A DNA stretch of 64,000 nt, from contig CM055110.1 in the NCBI GenBank assembly GCA_029204225.1, positions 36,316,035 to 36,380,034 on the forward strand, written 5' to 3'. Origin of the DNA: Diphasiastrum complanatum. Its lineage: Eukaryota > Streptophyta > Lycopodiopsida > Lycopodiales > Lycopodiaceae. The position numbers and the translations under genes are program-made. Under the pieces are notes generated by a model. It was not told the origin of the DNA and ran no database searches. It saw only the letters and a list, made by a program, of their open reading frames with translations. Within the stretch, counting starts at the first letter, position 1. Each line of letters starts with the position of its first letter. Shown piece by piece: positions 10,861 to 21,924 of the stretch.

Positions 10861-11074
10861 GGCTTACGAACACTGTCCGCGTGTGGGAGGGGTTTGGTCC
10901 CAGTGCCCCCCCGCGGCTGACGCGTGTCAGCTGCGCAATGCCCGTCAAAAATCAAAGGGCGCCTGATTTTGTCGGGTGGAGTCAAGGCGGGTCTAGGGCA
11001 AAGCCATGGCGGGTAACGTGCAGGTGGCGCCGTGCAGTCGCAAGTGGCGCCGGGGCGGTGGGCAGGGGCAGCCT

Positions 11075-11094
11075 CACACACACACACACACACA
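11075..11094. repeat. (CA)n microsatellite
   Basis: Ten CA units at the right edge of the GC-rich block, just before a TATATATG sequence at about 11106. Confidence 0.95.
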
Positions 11095-11717
11095 TGGAGG
11101 GTTCTGTATATATGCCCTCCCCATAATCAGATAGAAATGCTTATGGGACAAACATTGGCTGCCTGGTCACGTGAAGTCCGAGCAGCCAGTTTTTTTTTTG
11201 TTTTCTAAAACTTGTGGTCAGGAGGGCACCTGGGCCAAAGGGCCACCGTGCTCGCAAGATGGGAGGGCCCACGTGACGGAGAAAATTCTTCATCCTTTGG
11301 TCACGTGTCATTCTTTGGTCAGGTGTCAATCCCTTACTGGTTGAAGGCCTCCATGTGTCTTGTTTATTTCAAGAAAGAGATCATAGTTCCACATAAAGAT
11401 CCATCATCCCGATCACTTGCTGTTTTGGGAGGTTGCTTTTTTGGGGGAGAGTTGGAATCTTCTGCTTTCTTGGAGGAGAGTTGTAATCTGCTGATGCATC
11501 TTCTGTTTTCGGCAAAGCACGATGAGAACCATCCAACCAGCTACTGAATGGATGCAGATCAGTATGAAAGAGGGTACAACTGCAACATCTGAGATCTCTG
11601 AAGAATCGCTTGTGTTTGGGTTGCAGTAGTATGGGCTGCAGGCTTTAAGGATTCGTAAAGAGTAATGGGGTGTGGAAGGCCAGCAAATTTGAGATAGGAC
11701 AAACGGAGGGAGGGTTT
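11095..11717 (+). promoter_or_regulatory. Upstream region of the mTERF gene
   Basis: No TE is recognised. A TATATATG motif lies at about 11106, roughly 610 bp before the chosen ATG. A short out-of-frame ATG at 11665 opens an 11-codon upstream frame. Promoter and transcription start are not determined. Confidence 0.3.
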
Positions 11718-14700
11718 ATGGACAAACGCTTTGCGTCTTTGCAGCTTGCTCCAAGAGCTTTCCAGTTTTCGTGGCCGAGTCTTTGGCCTCCGAGTGTTAC
11801 CATGCAGAATCGCTTTGATGGTGTGTTTTTTCGTGCCCTGGATCTGAGATGCAGCAGCTTTTGTCAATCTCTTCAAGGCTTTGAAGTCGTTGATGCCGTT
11901 AGGCATCAGACGCTCGTTATTGACTGCAGCAATGCCTGTTGCCAAAGGATGAAGAGCACGAGCATCACTGGATCAATTGACTGGAGTTGCTATTTTAGAG
12001 GTTTTTCCAGAAGTTCTTGTCGTGTGAGAAACAGATTTGAGCATGTCGATGAATATCCTGATGACATCGCCGAGGGCTTCTTTTCAGATAAAGGCCAGCA
12101 GGTATGTTTTCACTTAAAATAAGCACAACAGCACACTCATATTCTCTGCCTGTTTTTTTCTAGTTGGCACAAAATCCGTTAATCTATGTCTCGCCAACTC
12201 TTTACGCGTTAGCTTATTTATCATGAACACATACTCCTAATAATTTAGGGAACACCGAGTTCTCATATCTTTTGGAATAGGAAACAACGTTGTGTCAGCT
12301 GAATAACAAATGTGCCAAATGAAAATCAGGCACAGGTTCATAAATTTTAACTTTCAATCTATCATTTTTTCCAGTAAAGCCATGCCAAGTAAGCATTCCA
12401 AACTCGAGTTAAAGAGCACTTTTACTCTTTGAATTCAGAAGATAGTAGCTGCTTATCTTCTTAACTATTGCACCAAATATTTGGCTTCTACTTCTTCATA
12501 CTGTACCCAGTGGTACCGTTGGGCATATTTTTTTTAAAGGATCAATGACTGGGCACTTAAGTGTGAGTGAATATTTTTAAATTTGGACAAATGGGTGATT
12601 CCAACCGTCAATTATTAACCGCTGTAACGAAAATTCCTTCTTAATCATATCTCTAACAAGTATGTGCTGGACTAATGATACTCAACATTCAATGAAAAAC
12701 AAGTTACAACTAGAAATTATTGAGAGATGTTGTCGGGGAGAGTGGTGGCAGGCTAGGATAGTTGCATGAGATACCAATCTGCCCACTCTTTCAACAATCT
12801 GCTTGTCTTTGACTTTCATAAGACTGATCTGCATAGCAAATTTTCTGAGAGTTTGTGCATATAAGTTTGGAATATCTATTGCATTGGGCCAAAATACTCT
12901 TCTCTTTTTTTTTGAAAATCACTGAATAGTTCTGCACTTTATCCCCCTTGGGTATGGTAACTAAGAAATTTGAAGGCAGTTTGATTTCTATTTCTTTTTT
13001 TCAATTTTGTCATCTGAGGGTTGTCCATTATTTTACTGCCTGTAGTCATGTATGGTGCGAATATTATCCAGCCAGTTTATAGTGTTTTTTCACTTCTCAA
13101 TCAATTATGGGTTTCGAATTTGAATCTGGACATTCTGATTTCGCTTGTAGGAGAAGGGGGTTACAAAATATGTAATCTCCTCGCATGAAAGATCAAGAGA
13201 TACTAATTTGTTAAAGAAAAAGCGAAATTTTCCTGTCCAGCTCAGAATGAAGGAGTTACAAACACATTTTGCAGAAAACAGTGTAGCAGTCCATCCTGGG
13301 AAGTTGAAGCTAGTCCTGCGAAGGCCCTTTTCTCCATCAACAACAAAAGATAATGGCGCTATTTATTTTCCACAATTATCTTCTTTGAGCCAAACTTCTT
13401 GTATGGCCTCAGAATTAGATGCCTCTGGAGAACAGCAAAGTTTGTCCGCCAGCTTGGAAGCACTCAAGGTAAAGTGACGTGAAGCACAGATGGGTAAATG
13501 AGGCTCTGAAGGTGTCGGTGCCTTCTGGAATTTACATGCAGTTATTTTAAATTGAGAGTCCTTATCCCTTTCGAATCATGTAAGTGCATGAAAAATGTGC
13601 AGAAAATATTGAAGTGCTGAGATCTGAATTAAGGCTTCTGCATGACTATTTAAAGGTGCTGCTTGTCCTCTTGATTTTGTGCAACAGCGAATCAGAATTG
13701 TCGCATTGTCGGATGCATTCTTTCATCGGATGGCAGTGCAGTTTGAGCTGAAGCCTAGATCTCGGCCATTGATTGAATACTTGTTTGCTTTAGGCTTGGA
13801 AGAGGATGGCATAGAAAAAATTGTTATAAGGAACAAGTCCTCTATGATGGCGGATGTTGAGAAGGTTAAAAAACGGTTGGAGTTTCTTGTAAGCATTGGC
13901 GTCAAAATGAAAGATTTGAGCAGATTGATTGTTAGGCATCCTAAGATCTTAGGTTACAGTGTTGAAAAGACAATGAAACCACAGATTCAGTATTTTAGGA
14001 TGCTTGGGTTGCCCGACTCTAAACTAGGGCGAATTTTTACTCTTTTACCTACTCTCTTGGAGTCCAGTCCTGAGAGGCTCCTACAGCCAAGGGTAGAGTA
14101 CTTACTTGAAGTTGTTGGCATAAAGAATGCAGATCTAAGCAAAGTACTCTGCAAGAGTCCTCAAATACTGGTTCAAAACCTTGAGGTATCACTTGAACCT
14201 CGGATACATTTTTTTTTGAATGAGTTAAAGCTATCCAAGGGTGCTTTTGCAAAAATGATAACCAAACATCCGCAGCTCCTTCATTACAGTGTTGAAGACA
14301 ACATACGCCCACGTGTAAAATTTCTGAGAAGTTTGGGATTAAGTGATGAGGAGATCCGCAAAGTTGTTACAAGGTTAACACAGGTATTTTGTTACATCCA
14401 TCTTCTAACTGTTGTTAATTTCCCTCGTCCAGAACACCTTAATATGCTTTAGAAGACACTTGTGCTGGAAAAGTAGGAAATCTGTTTACCTAATTTGTAG
14501 TAGTTTTGGATACTTTATGTCTCAAATGATTTTGATGTTCAGTTTATACTCCAGCATTTTCAGGTGACACTAGTTCAACACATTGCTCGAGGGAACTAGG
14601 CACATGCGTATCCTACTGTAGTTTGATGATGAAAACTGGTGTTCAGGATGTAGTTGGCATTTTAGATCAGGGTATCTGGTGTAAGGGGTTTTTAGCATGT

Positions 14701-15313
14701 GCGTTGCTCCCTTTTATGGTGACTTTTTCGACAAGAGGTTTTTTTAGCCACCAGTCACCATTTTAATGAGGATTGTTGAATATAAAACTAAAGAAGTCGC
14801 AGTTGACAGTTGCCATCCAAAAATATAGAAGATTAGAACACATATAGATGTAGACGAAGATCTGTGAATAAATCAGGATTGGATGACAAGATGTTTTTCA
14901 GGCAATACATAAGGATTTACCTAAGGTGCCTTTCTGGCCTATTGACGAATGCACTCATGTTGTGGCAGGTATTATCCCTTTCGATAGAGAATTGTTTGCA
15001 ACCCAAGGTCGAATACCTTCTTAAAGAGTTAAGCTGTGGACTTAACATACTTGTAAGCTTCCCAGCATTCCTAAGTCTCTCACTTGATCAACGAATCAAG
15101 CCACGACATAGATTTCTGATTGCAAAGAAGCGACTGCCACCTGGTCCTTTCCCTATGAGATTTTTGACTTCAACTGATGAGTCCTTCTGTAAGCGTGAGG
15201 CAAAGTCGACTGTGGAAGAATACAACTCATTTCGTCAGAAGCTGTTGCTAACAAATTTTGCTAAAGAATTTGAGAGGAAACACAGGTTGCAAGCGCTGAA
15301 TCCCAAACTATGA
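11718..15313 (+). CDS. mTERF-family protein, four exons, probably organelle-targeted
   Basis: Exons are 11718-12101, 13151-13468, 13688-14383 and 14969-15313, giving about 580 aa. Donors are CAG|GTATGT, AAG|GTAAAG and CAG|GTATTT; acceptors are TTGTAG, CAACAG and GGCAG; all three introns are phase 0. From about residue 245 the protein is a chain of mTERF motifs (LIEYLFALGL, LSRLIVRHPKILGYSV, VEYLLEVVGI, LSKVLCKSPQILVQN, KMITKHPQLLHYSVEDNIRP, VKFLRSLGLS). The last join gives RLTQ-VLSLSIENCLQPKVEYL, a textbook mTERF repeat, which confirms the splice. The C-terminus has SLSLDQRIKPRHRFL, GPFPMRFL and TDESFC, which from memory resembles plant mTERF5/MDA1 and mTERF9. The N-terminal 100 or so residues are Arg/Ser-rich and poor in acidic residues, like a transit peptide. 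Known family role: nucleic-acid binding in chloroplast or mitochondrial transcription and RNA processing. An in-frame ATG at 11802 is an alternative start. Confidence 0.9.
12102..13150 (+). other. mTERF intron 1
   Basis: A 1,049-bp AT-rich intron with a GTATGT donor and a TTTCGCTTGTAG acceptor. I see no nested gene or TE in it. Confidence 0.8.
14384..14968 (+). other. mTERF intron 3
   Basis: 585 bp, GTATTT donor and TTGTGGCAG acceptor. It separates two halves of the mTERF array at a repeat boundary. No nested feature seen. Confidence 0.8.
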
Positions 15314-16680
15314 TGTGGTTGTCTTGAAAGAGTTAGCATGTAAGGTTCTAGTATGGACAGTGTTTCGTGTTTCACATCCTATTAGAGGTGCATGGGATTG
15401 ACCTCTATGAATTGTGCAAAATTTGTCATATGATTTTATGCTGTTTAAAAAATGGTTCTTGAAAAATCGTTGCCATTGTTTTTCTAAAGATTATGGAATA
15501 TAAGTTCATTCAAGCTCGCTTTCTTTGCAAGTTTCTAATTGATCTTGCAGTAAATCACTATCGATGTCAAACCTATTCAATCTTGAAGTTTACATTTGAA
15601 ACAGTGTTCAACTAGTACATTTCTTAATAAACAGTTGTGAGTGCATCCTTCAGAATATAATGCATGACTATATCATAGGCTTGGCTTATTCTGTTTCTAA
15701 TTTGTGCCTAATTTGGGACTCTTTGAAAGCTCAAATAGCTGGTTGGCACAACTGATTGCACATAAAACTACTATGTAAAGAATTTTCAATATTTTTTCTG
15801 ATTTCCATGCTAGTTTGCATAGCTACCACATGTTGTATGTTACTCGAGCTTTCATTTTGTAGGATGCCAAACACACCTCAAGGGACACTTTGCCTCCCTA
15901 GAATAAAATCTCCTCTCCAGCTTCATTTTTCTCTCTATGCTCATCTCTCTCCCTTTGATTTATCTCTTCCCTCTCTCTCTTTGCTCCGTTTTATCTACCA
16001 AGTCACATCTGGGGTACTCTGGGGTGTTCACAAGGTCATGTCGCGCTGCTGCTGTTGCTCTTCACACCAGCGGACACTTGCGGACTGATTCACACCAGGG
16101 AATCGCCCTCCTGCACAGTTTGATTTCACAAAAAACCGTTCTGTATAGAGAAAGATATCAGGCTCTTTGGGTGAAAACCCCAGTTGCTTCAGCGGCCAGA
16201 CCCGATCAAGTGATGTTAGCAGTCGTCGACTAGGAATTAGTATATTGGGGAGATCAGTAATTTGGGGTCAGTTTTTAGCAGATTGCGATAGAATCAGTAC
16301 TCTGGGATTAGAAATCAGTAGATTGAGGTTGGAATATAGTAATTTGGGGTCTTCCCGCTTTGCAAGGAAGAATGGAAAGTTGTAAACCTGGAATAGAAAG
16401 AGTTGGAGGCTTTGTGGCAATAGTGGTGATCAATTAGCTGATTTCCGATAGTAGGGCGACCTATCGCAGCTAGATTTCTTTAGATTTGGATAAGCAAGCA
16501 TACAGTTAGAGCTAAAAACAGGTCAGGACAGCTTGTAGGGCAGCCAGTCACTGGCGCAAGTCTTTGAAAACTCATTCTACTGAAAGCAAAGCCTGCAGGA
16601 TTCGTAGCAGGGCCTTGTTGGCCAACAAGGAGGCTTCACCCTAATTTTTGGAATCTTCGGAGGCAGCGGCTGGATTTTTA
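15314..16680. other. mTERF 3' region and intergenic DNA
   Basis: A possible poly(A) signal AATAAA lies at about 15626, some 310 bp after the stop. Further on, 16235-16350 holds loose repeats of an ATCAGTA-TTTGGGGTC type. No gene supported. Confidence 0.4.
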
Positions 16681-17240
16681 CTTGTCAATATGGTTCCTCA
16701 AGAATCTTCCCATCCTTTGCAACTCCCGGATTTCAATCCTCTTGCTCGAAGTGGAGAATAGAGACCCGCTTCCGCTTCAGAGCATCCTTCTAGTGCTTCC
16801 CCTTCATGCGCGCGTCGTGAAGCCCACTGTGATGTTGTGGATTCCTTGCTTGTTTCCTCTGGCCAGGTGGTGTCATATTGTCCACCCCATCTTCGCCATC
16901 AGCTTTCTTCCTCTCTTTCAGTTTCTCAGCTTTCTCCTTCTTCCTCTTCTTGCCCCCGTGTTCCATGTGCAGGCTGTGGTCACCTTTATGTGCAAGGTGC
17001 CGGTCTTTCTCGCCATCATAACGCTTGCTCTGCTTTTTGTCAACAACTCGCATTAACCAATGTCGACCTTGCACCTCATCCTGCTCCCACTTCGCCACCT
17101 GACTCGGCTTGGACCTGGATTCGCTTCCTTGATATTTTGACCGCTTTTCACTTGGGTTTTCCTCGTCCTCGTCTTTATGCACACATTCCCTTTGCCTTGT
17201 GCTTAGATGATCCGGCAGAAAAGGGAGAGGTTTGAGCGAG
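16681..17240 (+). pseudogene. C2HC zinc-finger-bearing TE fragment
   Basis: The plus-strand frame 16837-17235 encodes CAGCGHLYVQGAGLSRHHNAC, that is C-x2-C-x12-H-x3-C, a classical finger with a final Cys. Around it lie SGQVVSYCPPHLRH and a proline-rich linker. The frame has no good start and is open further upstream only with a stop. N-terminal fingers of this kind occur in some non-LTR retrotransposons, and a LINE-like RT fragment lies at 62880-63376; a link between the two is only a guess. A Lys/Glu-rich frame on the opposite strand (17335-16790) is likely its shadow. Confidence 0.4.
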
Positions 17241-17344
17241 CGAGGGACCAGGGCCGAAGAGGCGATGTACTCCAGGAGGAGAGAATGCCAATGCTGAGAG
17301 GGGTGTAAGAGAGCCGAGAGGCGACGAAGCACCAAGGACTTATT

Positions 17345-18619
17345 TTTTAAGGAAGGACCAGAGATACCAAGCCCTCCATCAATGGTACCAGCAGTACAGA
17401 CAGACCGAGGGAGCAGGGGGCGCTTCCCGACCCAAATGAAGCTGCGAGGAGTCTAGCGATGGAGTTGTGGAGAGAGCGGGTGGCAATAAACAAAGAGGAG
17501 AAGTACACATGATAAGTAGAAAGAATGTGCTTAGCGACCAGGACCCGAGAAGCAAAAGACATATAGGCCGGATTCCAAGACGTAAGCTTTTGCGAAAAAC
17601 TCTAGAGAAACCAAATAGAGCGTTGAGAATGAGCACACCAAAGGGAGCACCTAGAAGACAAGTGACCGAGCCATGAGGAATGACCCGAATTCCAAAGAAG
17701 GTATCCATGGAGGGGTGTCAGTAGCAAGAATATGGAGCTCAAAGTTTTGCTTGTTAAGGAGGGAAGAGGAGCAAAAATAGAATTCATCAAAAAGAGAAAG
17801 GAGATGACGAACATGAGTCTCAAAAAGCAGAGAGAAAAGGGTGACATTGTCAGTGAAAAGCTAGTGAGAGAGAGGGCCCATCAGGGAAAAGGCTGAAGCA
17901 ATGGAGCGCATGGAAGTGCCCTGATGAAATGCACAAGAAAGAGGTTATGTGGCAATGGCAAAAAGCATAGGTTAAAGAGGACAGCCTTGACGGATATTGC
18001 AAGCAGGGACAAATGAAGAGGAAAGGCACCCGTTTACGAGAACTTGAGAGGACGAAGAGGAGTAAAGAGCCTCAACAAAAGCGATGCAGGAAGGGGGAAA
18101 ACCTAGAGAACGACAACAAACAAGTATATAATCCCAACCAATACGGTCAAAGGTTTTATCTAGGTCTAATCGAAGGACAATCGACGGGGTGGCTGAAGCC
18201 ATAAGAGAGTCCGACATAGACCAGATGTTAAGGATTGAGTCCATGATGTTACAGCCTTTGACAAAACCAAATTGCTCATTGGACAGAAGAGGATTCAAGA
18301 GGGTTGAAAGACGACGGGCCATAGCCTTAGCTAGAATTTTGTAAGATGTGTTTAGCATAGTAAGAGGACAGAATTCAGACAAAGAGTTAGGCGAGGGCTT
18401 CTTAGAAATGAATTTGACCAGGCCTTCCGAAATATATAGTGGAAGAGCAGCCGAAGAGCAAGCCTGATTGGCTAGGCAAAGCAATGGAGGACCAAGTTCA
18501 GCCCAAAAGAGAAGGAAAAACTCAGGGATAACTCCATCCGGGGGACCGTGGGTTTTCCCATGAGGGAGAGAGAGAGGAGCGGAATGGAGCTCGGACAACG
18601 AAAAAGGAGAATCCAACAA
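17345..18619 (-). pseudogene. LINE ORF2 reverse transcriptase
   Basis: The frame 18619-17972 covers fingers and palm: GPPDGVIPEFF, LVKFISKKPSPNSLSEFCPL, LSNEQFGFVKGCNIMDSIL, LRLDLDKTFDRIGWDYI (first catalytic Asp) and NIRQGCPL. Next, across a frameshift near 17860, the catalytic box reads LFTDNVTL instead of F/Y-x-DD, so the second Asp pair is lost. The following frames to 17345 give the thumb and end near GTIDGGLGISGPSLKNK, matching the usual GGLGI segment. Confidence 0.85.
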
Positions 18620-18880
18620 CGAAACATCTTGAGGACAAAGAGAGCGTTCCGTTTGCAGAAAGCAACAATATGATCAGCCGAAGGAGGGAGTGGCAGTGTG
18701 ATAATCTAGGCGACGGAGAATAATTTGGCAGCGAAGCTGGAGGTCAGAATAAAGAGAAGAGTCAAGGGCCGAAGCCTGGGCTTAAGCAATGCCAGCGTGT
18801 CGAGTTAGAGCTAAAGTCTTAGCCTTGCCTTTGGAGCGGCCCGTCCCGACTTACGAAGGGGGAAGGACACCAGCTTGAAG

Positions 18881-19697
18881 TTAGTCCTCCATGGAAGGAG
18901 CAGTAGCCATCGTAGAGTGGAGGGTAGAAAGCAGGGAGGGAGAGGAGAGCAGAGAAGCATTCATCACATAAGGGGAAGAGAAGGATGAAGGGGAAAGTTG
19001 ATGAAAGAAACACTTGAGCATGACAGGGCTATGATCTGAAAGAGGAGTGAAACTATGCGTTTCAACCCGGAGGAGACGGATCCAGGAAGCAGAGGAGGAT
19101 AGGTAAAACCGATCAAGTTGAGCATACCGAAAAAAAGGGTCGAGGTTGAGAGTTAGTCCAAGTATGATGCAAGAAATGATTAAGGATATCACAAGCATCA
19201 GCGAGAGAGTGAGCAGACTGAAACAGGGATCAGACTAAATGTTCCGAAGTAGAGAGAGAACGTGGACCATCAACCAGGTAAAAGTCCCCTAGGACAATCA
19301 GGTGGTCATCAGAAATGGGAGGGAGGTTAGACCAGAAGTTAGTTTTATTAGAGGACGATGTGGGGGCATAAAGATCAAGGACGGAGAAGGTAAAACCCTG
19401 CTTGTGTAACTTCAGAAGAACCCACCTACCAGTTGGATTAGACAAACTGGATAGCACCTGCCAATCACTCGACACCAATGTTAAGACACCGCCACGAATG
19501 CCTTGAGCTGACGAAACAACATAATGGAAAGAGGCTACAAATTTCTTGATCAAACAATGCTGATTAAAGCCTCGCAACTTAGTCTCTTGTAGTGCTACAA
19601 TAACATTCCTAATAGGATTTGAAGCAAGAACCTGCGCCAAACAATGACGGCGCCTCAGATCATTCAACCCCCTAACATTCCAAGTGTAAATGTTCAT
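18881..19697 (-). pseudogene. LINE ORF2 apurinic-like endonuclease
   Basis: ATG at 19697 opens MNIYTWNVRGLNDLRRR, the usual start of plant LINE ORF2. Then come VALQETKL (catalytic Glu), GGVLTLVSS, VLDLYAPTS, LIVLGDFYLVDG and, in the next frame, RYAQLDRFYLSS and LSDHSPVML. The GDFN motif has become GDFY, losing a catalytic Asn, and a frameshift or stop near 19230 splits the domain. Confidence 0.85.
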
Positions 19698-20029
19698 CCC
19701 AAAGTAGGAGGAGGAGGTGATAGAGCAGGCATGGACTCTTGAGTTGACTGGGCTGCATGCCCAGGAAGAGCAGGTAGCAGCTTTGCGTGGAGATCACGCT
19801 TGACAGTCGTGAGCCGGTTGCCAAACTTTTCATTCACAGGTTGCTTCTTGGCAATCCTGGTTGAGCGGGGCCCAGTAGGAGGATAAGTAGGTGCCCCGGA
19901 TCGCAAGTGATCAGAGGGACGAGGGAGGATGTGCTGCTTCTGACCTGAAGCGGGCAAGAGAGGACTTGTTGTCTGCTGCTGTGTCAGAGGCCCTGTTGGA
20001 TTTATCTCCTCTACTCTCCTAAATCCCAT

Positions 20030-21894
20030 TCTAATCTACCTCCATTCATGCTGAATTTTTACTCATGTTGTCGCAAAGTCTGCATAGTTACATATAAAAT
20101 AAGACAGATGAATAAAACATGAATGTCTGCATAAATACAAGTAAATTCTCACAGGCGAAAAAAAAAAGACGAAAAACGCGACACTGTGTTTTTACACGTG
20201 TTTTGTGACAGGCGAAAAAGGTGACACTGCCTTACAAATTGCCAAAGGTGCCCTAGGAAAAGCAAAGGCACCCTGTAAATCAAATCCCAAGGCATTTTGT
20301 CAAAGTGATGTATTTTTTGCATCTTCACCAACGTTCATTTCAGCAAAGGCTGACGTCGCGGCCTTTTCATGCTCATCCCATGCAATTTGTCGTAGCTTAC
20401 CAAACCATAATATCAGTAAAAATGTAGTATAAATGATTATCATTCCCACGGGGAGCATCATACAAAGGTATTCTGTCATTATTGGTAAGATAAAAGGATT
20501 TATCTTTGAAGACTAGTGGAATGGAAATGTAAAACTGGTTGTCTGATGACATTTCTACGGTAGGCAGCCAGTACCGCCATTGAAAATGGTACAAACAAAC
20601 ACCAAATAAGATATTCAGACAGTTCAACCAAGAAATCCAGATTCTGAAGAGTGAGAACTCAGAATGATTAGACATCCCCACAACATTAAGATCACATGCT
20701 TCACAATTCAGATCCGGACTTAACCAAATGCCACAAGGCCGAAGCAATGCTTACAATGGGCTACGTTGACCCATCTTCTGTAGAATCACCATGAATTTCC
20801 TAGGATCAGTCAGAATAGACAATAACAGTGAGCAGTATAATGTTCTTGCGAAATAGAAAGTGTCTGTCACACACTTCTTCAGATTCCTGTGAAAATACAG
20901 TCTACATATACAAAGTTTGCGGATCATTGCATTGATTCAAGCCGACTAAGACAACAGACAATATTTTATTCTGTCAAAAATAGCACAGACAGAAGAAGAG
21001 CAAGAACTCTACTCCTGCTTCCTACTCTACAGAACTACGAATGAATGAATGATAGTATGAGCGTGGGCTTTGCTATATGTGTTTGAGGAAGCAAGCAAAC
21101 TGCCGTCTGTAAGATCTCAAACGTTGTGTTTTATGAATTTCCAATGGTTTGCTGCCACATAGAGAGAGACTCACGTGAAACGATGCTTCTGCCATTTGGA
21201 AATGAGCATGCTGCTCTGTTCACCAGTAAATTGTTAACATGTAGCAGAGAACTGAAACGAAACAATATGCAACCCTTCTGAAGAAGACGTTGAAAGGAGC
21301 CCTTCAAATAATGTATGAAACGTGAAATGTGAAATGAAGACCCCATCTTTTGCCTCTAAAATGTTGAGAGAAATGAATTGTTGAAAGGTGTCTTCACATG
21401 TGTAAACACAGCCTTCAATACTTCAAATATGAAGTTCGGAGTCCGCCTAGCTGCCAACTGCCTTTCAATAGCTTTAAAACAGGCTTCAAACTTCAATGGT
21501 AGATGCAATACGTACGTTCTAGTTTATATCCAGTCTGGTGTAAACCACAAGAAGGTGACACGTGGCCAGTCTCCTGCCATGTTCATCACAGTAAATGTTG
21601 ACTGGTCAACTCGAATATTTCTTCTGCAGAACAAATATTTGTCTGATAGTCGAATATTTATTTGTCTGATCCTCGAATTTATCTCCATGGCATTCCTCTA
21701 TGGTCGAACATTTATTTGTTTGACATTCGAATCTATAAACCACTTCTGAGAACAAGCGTTATGCAGATTTGACACTCGAATGCCAGGAAGACACGTAAAT
21801 ATATTCGAATAAAATATTACAAGAGATTGTTGGGATAACTGACTATACCGGTTGTATAACCTTTAGTATGAAAGAAAGTGTGCAATTAGATTGA
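20030..21894. other. Intergenic, no gene supported
   Basis: Upstream flank of the LINE. Around 20150-20330 there is a segment with repeated AGGCGAAAAA and GGTGCC-type words. A minus-strand frame 20747-20397 is open for 116 codons but shows no domain or splice logic. From about 21360 the sequence is rich in CTTCAAA and TTCGAA words. Confidence 0.4.
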
Positions 21895-21924
21895 AAGAGA
21901 GAGAGAGAGAGAGAGAGAGAGACA
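21895..21924. repeat. (GA)n microsatellite
   Basis: About 15 GA units. Confidence 0.95.

Larger units (their letters stand above)
17340..20029 (-). mobile_element. Decayed LINE (L1-like non-LTR retrotransposon)
   Basis: Minus-strand order: a Pro-rich ORF1 tail (20029-19694), then ORF2 with an endonuclease (19697-18881) and reverse transcriptase (18619 to about 17345). Frames are interrupted throughout. No poly(A) tail or target-site duplication could be fixed. The 3' end abuts the oppositely oriented zinc-finger fragment. Confidence 0.85.

Noticed and set aside
10410-11093. Several overlapping 65-143-codon frames on both strands
   Set aside because: They coincide with a GC-rich minisatellite where stops are rare by composition; no domain, start context or splice logic.
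11559-11945. 128-codon minus-strand frame over mTERF exon 1
   Set aside because: The plus-strand exon has matching splice phases; the antisense frame has none.
16790-17335. 181-codon Lys/Glu-rich minus-strand frame
   Set aside because: It is antisense to the zinc-finger fragment and has no known domain; the plus-strand reading carries a real motif.
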